NCBI RefSeq assembly: GCF_019969725.1
Contig: NZ_JAHXYW010000001.1
Location: 1-64,000, forward strand
Origin: Neobacillus bataviensis
Lineage (GTDB): Bacteria > Bacillota > Bacilli > Bacillales_B > DSM-18226
DNA length: 64,000 nt
Direction: 5' to 3'
Both the position numbers and the translations under genes were made by a program. How positions within the stretch are numbered: the first letter of the stretch is position 1; every line of letters begins with the position of its first letter. Shown piece by piece: positions 58,170 through 64,000 of the stretch. The notes below the pieces were generated by a model that was not told where the DNA came from, did not search any database, and saw nothing but the letters and a program-made list of their open reading frames with translations.

Positions 58170-59450
58170 TTAAATAGGTTCAACCTCTATTTTTACCACA
58201 TTTATATTATTACTTACATACGCCCAATTCTGGGGTGCCGGCAGACTGATTTGCCAAAAAGTTGTGCCAACTAATTGGTAAACATCAATAAGGGTATACT
58301 TTTCAATATAGCTTCGAATGTCTTCAAACCAAACTACATGTTCTTTCGTGCCGCTCCAATAACGATACCATGGAGATTTAGCCGAGTCATCAAATTGAAT
58401 AGATGCTCGATTTAGGATCGCCTGATTTTGTGCGTCTAGTACGGAAAATCCCTTCGTTTCCTTTGTAATGACCTCTTTATCATATCCATATAATGCCATG
58501 GCGATTAGCATTTTCCCGGGATCTGTTTTGGTTAACGCGTAGTTAATCACTTGTTCTACCCATCTAATTGGTGAGATTGGATCGGGCGGACCGCCCGGAT
58601 AGCCATAATCGAGCGTCATAACTGCCATAAGGTCGACTGTATTTCCAATCGCTGCATAATCATAAGCTCCGACAATCCGATTGGTCGGTAGATCCGCTGT
58701 TTTGGCATGAACGTTTACTTGTAAAATTAATTCGCCCAGTTGTTTCTTTAATTCTATTAAAAACAAATTAAAATCTTTACGATTTGCCGGTGGGATGAAT
58801 TCAAGGTCAAGGCTTACCCCGCTAAACCCCCTCGTTATTGTGAGATTGACGATGCTTGCAACTAAATTCTGTCGATAGGTTGAATTTCCAAGTACCTTTC
58901 CTGCCAGCTCCGCACTAAACCCCTTGGCCGTAAAGTTACGAATCATCAATAATGGTGTAATGCTTACTTGATTGCATTTAGCAATAATGACAGAATCGTC
59001 GGTTTCCATAAAAGCAAAACCCTTATCTGTAAAGGAATAATTCACTACCGCTAAAAAGGTTAACTGACTGGATAAAGAATCTAATATCGAAAGGGTTGTC
59101 GTCTCTGCTGAAGGTACCAAAAATCCAAGTGTATTTATTTCCAAATGAATGGTTGAGGGTATGGAAATGATCTGACCGACCCGTAAGTGATTGAGATCTA
59201 CTCCCGGATTAGCAGCACTTATCAATGAAAGGCTAGAGTTAAATTGTTGGGCTATTTTCCAAGGGTAATCGCCCGTCTTTATTCGATACGCACGGTTCGG
59301 CAGCGTATTGTCTGGAATATAAAGAGCAAGACCAGGAACAAGCGCTGTCGATGTTAATCCGTTTACACTAACAATTGAACGAATGGAAACATTATACAAT
59401 TTGGAAATAGACCACAGATTTTCTCCAGTACCAACAACATGGACAGACAT
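58170..59450 (-). CDS. LysM-GH18 spore cortex hydrolase (SleL/YaaH type)
   Basis: 426 residues: LysM 1 (about 2-47, VHVVGTGENLWSISKLYNVS), LysM 2 (about 54-98, YRIKTGDYPWKIAQQFNSSL), then a GH18 barrel (about 105-420). The active-site strand reads GFSGVSLDLEFI, with D215 and E217; E217 is the expected acid. VDLMAVMTLDYGYPGGPPDP is the next conserved strand, TTFWQISL the last. SleL/YaaH-type glucosaminidases act on cortex fragments at germination and reach the spore without a signal peptide, as here. GGGAAGGGGT before the ATG. Confidence 0.9.
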   Translation of the reverse strand: MSVHVVGTGENLWSISKLYNVSIRSIVSVNGLTSTALVPGLALYIPDNTLPNRAYRIKTGDYPWKIAQQFNSSLSLISAANPGVDLNHLRVGQIISIPSTIHLEINTLGFLVPSAETTTLSILDSLSSQLTFLAVVNYSFTDKGFAFMETDDSVIIAKCNQVSITPLLMIRNFTAKGFSAELAGKVLGNSTYRQNLVASIVNLTITRGFSGVSLDLEFIPPANRKDFNLFLIELKKQLGELILQVNVHAKTADLPTNRIVGAYDYAAIGNTVDLMAVMTLDYGYPGGPPDPISPIRWVEQVINYALTKTDPGKMLIAMALYGYDKEVITKETKGFSVLDAQNQAILNRASIQFDDSAKSPWYRYWSGTKEHVVWFEDIRSYIEKYTLIDVYQLVGTTFWQISLPAPQNWAYVSNNINVVKIEVEPI

Positions 59451-59628
59451 CCAGTCACCCCTTCCCTATATTAAAGAATTTATGCCATTTAATCGTTCTT
59501 CAGAATTTAGTATTCTAATATTTCTAAAGATGATAGTTCTCTCAACAAACCACAATGCCCGTCACCCTCTTATTGAAACCATCACAGGCGCTGTGAACCT
59601 AGCACACTGCCCGTGAAACATGATGTTA

Positions 59629-60354
59629 TTAAACACTTTTTACTCTCTTTTTTGATGGTGGAGTCATATAGGTCAAACGACTTTGTTTTACCCCCATCGT
59701 AATTAAGCTTTCTATCATTCTTGTTGCTGCAAATGCAGGATCGATCACGGGAACATCATAGCCGTTTTCCTTTAAGCGCTGCTGAAGCTCCTCAGCTACC
59801 CCCATAAATCCAGTGCAGCCTAAGACAAGCACATGGGCGTTATCCAGTTCGATGGCCTTAATCATTTCTTCATACAATGCTTTTTTCAACTTATCCTTTT
59901 CGTGAACTTCTAATACGGGGATGTTAACGTATCGCACAGAAGCAAGATTTCCATTTACCCCTACTGTTTTACTAATGTTTTCAATCATTGGGACAACGTT
60001 TGGTAATACAGTTACGACCGAAAAAGATTTACCCAAAGCACTTGCAAATAACATGGAGGATTCACATGGACCAACGACTGGAATACTCAAAACTTCTCTT
60101 GCAGGCTTTACTCCGGGGTCTCCAAAACAATTACTAATGACCCCGTCGTAACCCTCTTTTTCTGCCTCGATTGCTTTTTCTAAAAAATTGGGAACACAAA
60201 GCGCTTCATCATATTCACTTTCTATAGATTCAGGCCCATATTCTAGGTTGACAACGCCGACTTCAGTGGATTCAGAAGCATAATAGGTAAATTCTTTATT
60301 AACTTCCACATTGAAAATATCCGATGTTACTGGCATAATTACCTTGATTTTCAT
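59629..60354 (-). CDS. Asp/Glu/hydantoin racemase family protein
   Basis: 241 residues. Two catalytic cysteines: C76 (ISNCFGDPG) and C180 (VLGCTGFMG), placed as in hydantoin and aspartate racemases, each end of the two-fold pseudosymmetric fold. IPVVGPCESSMLFASALGKS lies between. In this cluster it probably interconverts the stereoisomers of a 5-substituted hydantoin or similar ring. AAAAAGGAG before the ATG. Last gene of the cluster seen. Confidence 0.9.
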   Translation of the reverse strand: MKIKVIMPVTSDIFNVEVNKEFTYYASESTEVGVVNLEYGPESIESEYDEALCVPNFLEKAIEAEKEGYDGVISNCFGDPGVKPAREVLSIPVVGPCESSMLFASALGKSFSVVTVLPNVVPMIENISKTVGVNGNLASVRYVNIPVLEVHEKDKLKKALYEEMIKAIELDNAHVLVLGCTGFMGVAEELQQRLKENGYDVPVIDPAFAATRMIESLITMGVKQSRLTYMTPPSKKRVKSV

Positions 60355-60373
60355 CTATCTACACTCCTTTTTC

Positions 60374-60405
60374 GGCCAGCAGGAATTTACCCACTGGCCG
60401 CTTTC
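60374..60405 (-). repeat. Intercistronic hairpin
   Basis: CGGCCAG/CTGGCCG stem between the HyuA-like and racemase genes, without a following T run; may stabilise or process the polycistronic mRNA. Confidence 0.5.
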
Positions 60406-60416
60406 ATTTATCAGGG

Positions 60417-61997
60417 CTACACTAATTGTTGTGATTGAAATTGCGCTAAATCACCAGCTGCTTTCACACGAATGCGTGTGGCATTTCCTGGCATGTAGGC
60501 AAGCGGAACATCTTCAACATCAACGATAACTAGCGATTCAGGATCGGCTCCCGCATTGATGGCCTCGCTTCTTGCGATAGACTTGGCATCCTCCAGCGCT
60601 TTTTCCCTGCCAATGGTCTCGAGGGTGTAGACCTTTTCGACTTGCCCGCTTACTTGGGAAATCGCGGACCCAATGGCATTCGCAACGCCGGAATGCTCCG
60701 GCCTGATTACCTCAGATGCTCCGTTTAACGTTTCCGGAAGTAATATGCTGCCTCCGCCAACGAGAATCACCGGTACTGGCGCCGCACTTGTTTTCATCTT
60801 ATCTATCGCTTCCTCGACCAACTCTACCATTTTTTGATAGACTTTTTCTAATAGTGTTTTATCCAAATGATCAACCTTTGATGGATCTCCCAATTCTACC
60901 TTGCTGAGTGCGACCGCCACGTCCGTTGTGGTTAACGTATCTCCGCCAAAAATTAACCCCTTCTCTGGCAGACGGTAGCCAACACTATCTGGTCCAACCG
61001 TGAATTCACCGTTTTCTTGGATGCGGACAATGGTACCGCCGCCAAGGCCGATGGAAACAAGGTCCGGCATCCTGAAATTGGTCCGGGCTCCGCCGATTTC
61101 AACTGCTAATGACGATTCCCTTGGGAACGATTGGACTAACACTCCAACATCAGATGTCGTTCCGCCTACGTCCACCACAATCGCGTCACTAAGATCGCTT
61201 AAATAGGAAGCACCGCGCAAGGAGTTTGTCGGACCGCAGGCTACGGTGAAAATCGGATATTTTACCGCGTACTCGACTGACATCAATGTACCGTCATTTT
61301 GTCCAAAGAATACTCTCGCTTCAATACCTTCCGCTTTTAACGCATTGATGAAGCCATCTGCTGCGGTTTTCGCCACATTGACAACCGCCGCATTCAAAAT
61401 CGTCGCATTTTCTCTTTCCAACAATCCAACTGAACCAATTTCGGATGATAAAGAAATCGCTACATCTTCGCCAAGAACCTCACGTAAAATTTCACTTGCC
61501 CGCTGTTCATGGGATTGAGTCACCGGAGAAAACACAGATGTAATCGCAACAGAATCGACTTTCCCTTTGATTTCATAAGCAATTTCATATAAACGCTCTT
61601 CATCTAAGTCAACAATCTCTCGGCCGTCAAATTCATGTCCGCCGCGGATCAGATAAACATGCTGCCCAAGTGCCGCACGGAGATCGTCCGGCACGCCAAT
61701 CAGCGGCTTTACGGCTAATGTGGCCGGTGCGCCAATCCGGATTGCAGCAATGCTATTCAAGCGTTTCCGTTCCACGATAGCATTGGTACAATGTGTCGTT
61801 CCAAGCATGGCATATTTGATCTGTTCACGAGGTACATTGGCATCGTCAATGATTTTTTTCATGGCATTGTAAATACCAGTCGCGACATCTTCTGTCGTTG
61901 CCGCTTTCGTTTCAGAAACTACCTGATTATTTTGATCTAAAAGTACGGCGTCCGTATGGGTTCCGCCTACATCGATTCCAATTCGATAGATACTCAT
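60417..61997 (-). CDS. Hydantoinase/oxoprolinase-family protein (HyuA-like)
   Basis: 526 residues. ASKHA/HSP70-like ATPase: YRIGIDVGGTHTDAVLLD (phosphate 1), LGTTHCTNAIVERKRL, AIVVDVGGTTSDVGVL (phosphate 2), and SIGLGGGTIVRI. This is the ~520-residue short type found with DUF917, rather than the 690-residue N-methylhydantoinase A. It would hydrolyse a cyclic imide with ATP. The ATG overlaps the stop of the DUF917 gene, so the two are coupled and probably act together. Confidence 0.9.
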   Translation of the reverse strand: MSIYRIGIDVGGTHTDAVLLDQNNQVVSETKAATTEDVATGIYNAMKKIIDDANVPREQIKYAMLGTTHCTNAIVERKRLNSIAAIRIGAPATLAVKPLIGVPDDLRAALGQHVYLIRGGHEFDGREIVDLDEERLYEIAYEIKGKVDSVAITSVFSPVTQSHEQRASEILREVLGEDVAISLSSEIGSVGLLERENATILNAAVVNVAKTAADGFINALKAEGIEARVFFGQNDGTLMSVEYAVKYPIFTVACGPTNSLRGASYLSDLSDAIVVDVGGTTSDVGVLVQSFPRESSLAVEIGGARTNFRMPDLVSIGLGGGTIVRIQENGEFTVGPDSVGYRLPEKGLIFGGDTLTTTDVAVALSKVELGDPSKVDHLDKTLLEKVYQKMVELVEEAIDKMKTSAAPVPVILVGGGSILLPETLNGASEVIRPEHSGVANAIGSAISQVSGQVEKVYTLETIGREKALEDAKSIARSEAINAGADPESLVIVDVEDVPLAYMPGNATRIRVKAAGDLAQFQSQQLV

Positions 61998-63091
61998 TAT
62001 AAAGCCACTCCTTTTTTCACAAGCTCTTCTACAGGCACATAATCTACATTGTAGCCAAAGTATTTTGGACCTACCGTGTCAATCCCTTTCGCCGTTCTCC
62101 ATTTCGGGTGACATGGAATACCAATGACAACGCATCTGGCTCCGTAACGAATTCCTTCTGTTGTAATCGGAAGTCCGGTTTCTGCGTCGAGAACAGCAAT
62201 AAGGTCAGGTGTGACGCAAAGTAAACGCTGTTCGGTCTGTGCGATTAAATGTTCATTTTGGAAGCTTAAGGTGCATGTTTCACCTTTATACTCATTTAAC
62301 CCCTCAATTTTCGCCTCGCCTCTGGCAAAACCTGTCTCTGTTTTCCGGTTTATATCACTAACTTTTCCACTGAAGAGTTCAAAGCCTCCGACTGTTATCA
62401 AGACTTGTTCAATTGGATTGACATTGTTTACTTTAGCGAGACGGATTGATTTTCCAATCTCCTCCTCGAGCTTTAGGATTCCATGAATCCCGCTCTGCTT
62501 CAATTCCTTTGCTGCCATCGGATAAATCGCACACATGACAGAACCGCCCATTTGAATGGTTGCGGCACGGGCAATCCGCTCTGTCCAAACATTATTAATC
62601 GTTGAAAGAAGCAAGGTGTTTCCTTTTTCATCGGCCAAAACACCAGGAGTGGCAGATATACCATCTAAATAAAAGGTCACCATTTGCAATTCTGGAAAGG
62701 CACGGCCCATTCCATCCGCATCAATGACAGGAAGACCTAATCTTGCCGCAGTGGCAAAAGGTAGCATGGAGTTCACACCGCCCGCTTCGATCGGGAAGGT
62801 TGCATAAATCTTTTTCCCTAAATATTCTTCAAGATTTTTAAAGGCCTCGATGGCTTCCTCTCCGCTAGGTGCTTTTTCGAGCATAACGGTTGGTGCACCC
62901 ATCATTGAGGATGGAACTACTAATGCGTCCTCAGGGACTTCATCTGGATCCAAAAGAGTGACTTCGCCATATTCTTCTATCGCCTGCAGGGCCATCAGTT
63001 TGCCAATGTACGGGTCACCACCGCCGCCAGTTCCAAGCAGTGCAGCTCCCACCGCTATATCTTCGATTTGTTGTTTTCCGATTTTTCTCAT
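61997..63091 (-). CDS. DUF917 family protein
   Basis: 364 residues. QQIEDIAVGAALLGTGGGGD, VVPSSMMGAPTVMLEKAPSG, FPIEAGGVNSMLPFATAARL, and GIPCHPKWRTAKGIDTVGPK are family hallmarks. DUF917 proteins nearly always pair with HyuA-like proteins and are thought to form the second component of the hydrolase. GGAGG before the ATG. One-base overlap with the next gene. Confidence 0.9.
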   Translation of the reverse strand: MRKIGKQQIEDIAVGAALLGTGGGGDPYIGKLMALQAIEEYGEVTLLDPDEVPEDALVVPSSMMGAPTVMLEKAPSGEEAIEAFKNLEEYLGKKIYATFPIEAGGVNSMLPFATAARLGLPVIDADGMGRAFPELQMVTFYLDGISATPGVLADEKGNTLLLSTINNVWTERIARAATIQMGGSVMCAIYPMAAKELKQSGIHGILKLEEEIGKSIRLAKVNNVNPIEQVLITVGGFELFSGKVSDINRKTETGFARGEAKIEGLNEYKGETCTLSFQNEHLIAQTEQRLLCVTPDLIAVLDAETGLPITTEGIRYGARCVVIGIPCHPKWRTAKGIDTVGPKYFGYNVDYVPVEELVKKGVAL

Positions 63092-63123
63092 ATTCTAAAA
63101 ACCTCCAATATTCAGATAATTTA

Positions 63124-64000
63124 TTATGCAGCTTGCCCTTTTGAAGCATTTTTGTTAAAAACTGACTTCACGATTAGCATACCAAGGTAATAAACGACTG
63201 CACTTACTACAAGAGAATTGATCGATGGAATACCTGCTTTGACAAAATAACCGGCGGCAAAACCTGAACCCCAGGCAATCAACGTTATTGGACTCATTTT
63301 TTCCGCCTTTTCTGGCAATGTTCCAGAAAGTCTGCTTTCGTCTAATTCTTTGCGGTGCGTTTTTAAAACAAAATAATCAATGACCATTATTCCGGCAACT
63401 GGCGGAATAAAAACCCCTAAAAGAATCAAGAAGTCAACGAATTTATCGAGGATCCCCATGACTGAAAGAATGGTTCCAATTACACCAATGACAAGGGTGA
63501 CCATCCCGCGATTTAATTTCAGATTAAAGACGGAATCAAAGATGTTCGTAAAACCTAATGATGATGAATATAAGTTCAAATTATTAATTTTAATGGTAGA
63601 AAATACAACTACGATCGCCCCAAGCCAGCCGGATGTTTGCATCATAATGCTGACAACGTCATTTGTCTTTGCTGCAAGTGCCATTAGCACCGCAATCATG
63701 TTAATCCCAAGTTCACCGACAAAGGTTCCAATCATCGTCATCCAAAATACATCCTTACCATTTTTCGCAAAACGGCTAAAGTCAGGCGTAATGACTGCCC
63801 CGATGATAAAGCCTCCAGCTACCATTGTCGCTGCCATACCTAGTGATAAAGGCTCCCCTGCAGGCTGGCTTTGTGTTAAATCGAAAATCGAATGTTTGCT
63901 AAGAACTTCATAGATTCCAACTCCGACTGCTAATAAAAAGGCAGGTACGGCAATGGATGCTGTTGCACTCAACAATTTAAAACCAAAAATAACAAGAATT
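63124..64000 (-). CDS. NCS1 nucleobase/hydantoin permease, 5' part outside window
   Basis: The frame is open through the window edge at 64000; 292 codons are visible. FIIGAVITPDFSRFAKNGKD, then NNLNLYSSSLGFTNIF and PPVAGIMVIDYFVLKT match the C-terminal two thirds of cytosine-permease-like (CodB) NCS1 carriers, with about eight membrane segments. Mhp1-type members take up hydantoins, and the cluster here argues for a hydantoin- or pyrimidine-like substrate. First visible gene of the cluster. Confidence 0.85.
   Translation of the reverse strand, partial: ILVIFGFKLLSATASIAVPAFLLAVGVGIYEVLSKHSIFDLTQSQPAGEPLSLGMAATMVAGGFIIGAVITPDFSRFAKNGKDVFWMTMIGTFVGELGINMIAVLMALAAKTNDVVSIMMQTSGWLGAIVVVFSTIKINNLNLYSSSLGFTNIFDSVFNLKLNRGMVTLVIGVIGTILSVMGILDKFVDFLILLGVFIPPVAGIMVIDYFVLKTHRKELDESRLSGTLPEKAEKMSPITLIAWGSGFAAGYFVKAGIPSINSLVVSAVVYYLGMLIVKSVFNKNASKGQAA

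Overview
The window is low-GC Firmicute DNA from a spore-forming member of the Bacillaceae. Supporting signs are strong GGAGG ribosome-binding sites, frequent TTG/GTG starts, YjcZ-type spore peptides, CwlJ- and SleL-type cortex hydrolases, a Spo0A-type regulator, an S-box leader, Zur boxes and a cre site. No rRNA, tRNA, CRISPR array or intact transposase gene was seen. All calls were made by eye; nothing was searched against a database.

Left part (1 to about 35.2 kb) looks accessory. It holds many small or one-off genes (GNAT and VOC proteins, DUF3231, DUF2187, DUF2294, DUF2935, a glycosyltransferase, LysE, small membrane peptides) and many decayed genes. It also carries about 27 full or partial copies of one dispersed hairpin element, all noticed in the same orientation. 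Inside it lies a zinc-starvation island (5.5-10.4 kb): a YciC-type GTPase, a zinc-free L33 paralogue, a ZnuA lipoprotein and an UPF0718/TIGR03943 pair, with four Zur-box-like palindromes. Other landmarks are MntH, a Spo0A paralogue behind an attenuator-like hairpin, a PaiB/hydrolase pair divergent from a YczE-like protein across two palindromic operators, and a PadR/HAAS module.

Right part (35.3-64 kb) is denser, with larger metabolic genes and no copy of that element. It contains a SAM riboswitch with a MetE-C-like methyltransferase, an LGFP-repeat protein, AarF, a YuiH-like molybdoenzyme, and a tight operon of a GltB-like FMN protein, a ThDP enzyme and an aldehyde dehydrogenase. Further on are a FrnE/DsbA-like oxidoreductase, aquaporin, an ADP-ribosylglycohydrolase, CwlJ, an SPFH protein with a tiny Arc-like partner, a second IF-3 gene with the unusual ATT start, and a SleL-like hydrolase. 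The window ends in a hydantoin-type cluster (racemase, HyuA-like, DUF917, NCS1 permease). A different, roughly 60-bp REP-like palindrome occurs four times here.

The most striking single observation is the FrnE/DsbA-like gene at 47507-48202. Its only in-frame stop is a TGA exactly at the first cysteine of the CxxC active site, and a hairpin downstream fits bacterial SECIS geometry. It is a candidate selenoprotein; a nonsense mutation is the competing explanation, and several other genes in the window do carry ordinary nonsense or frameshift lesions.
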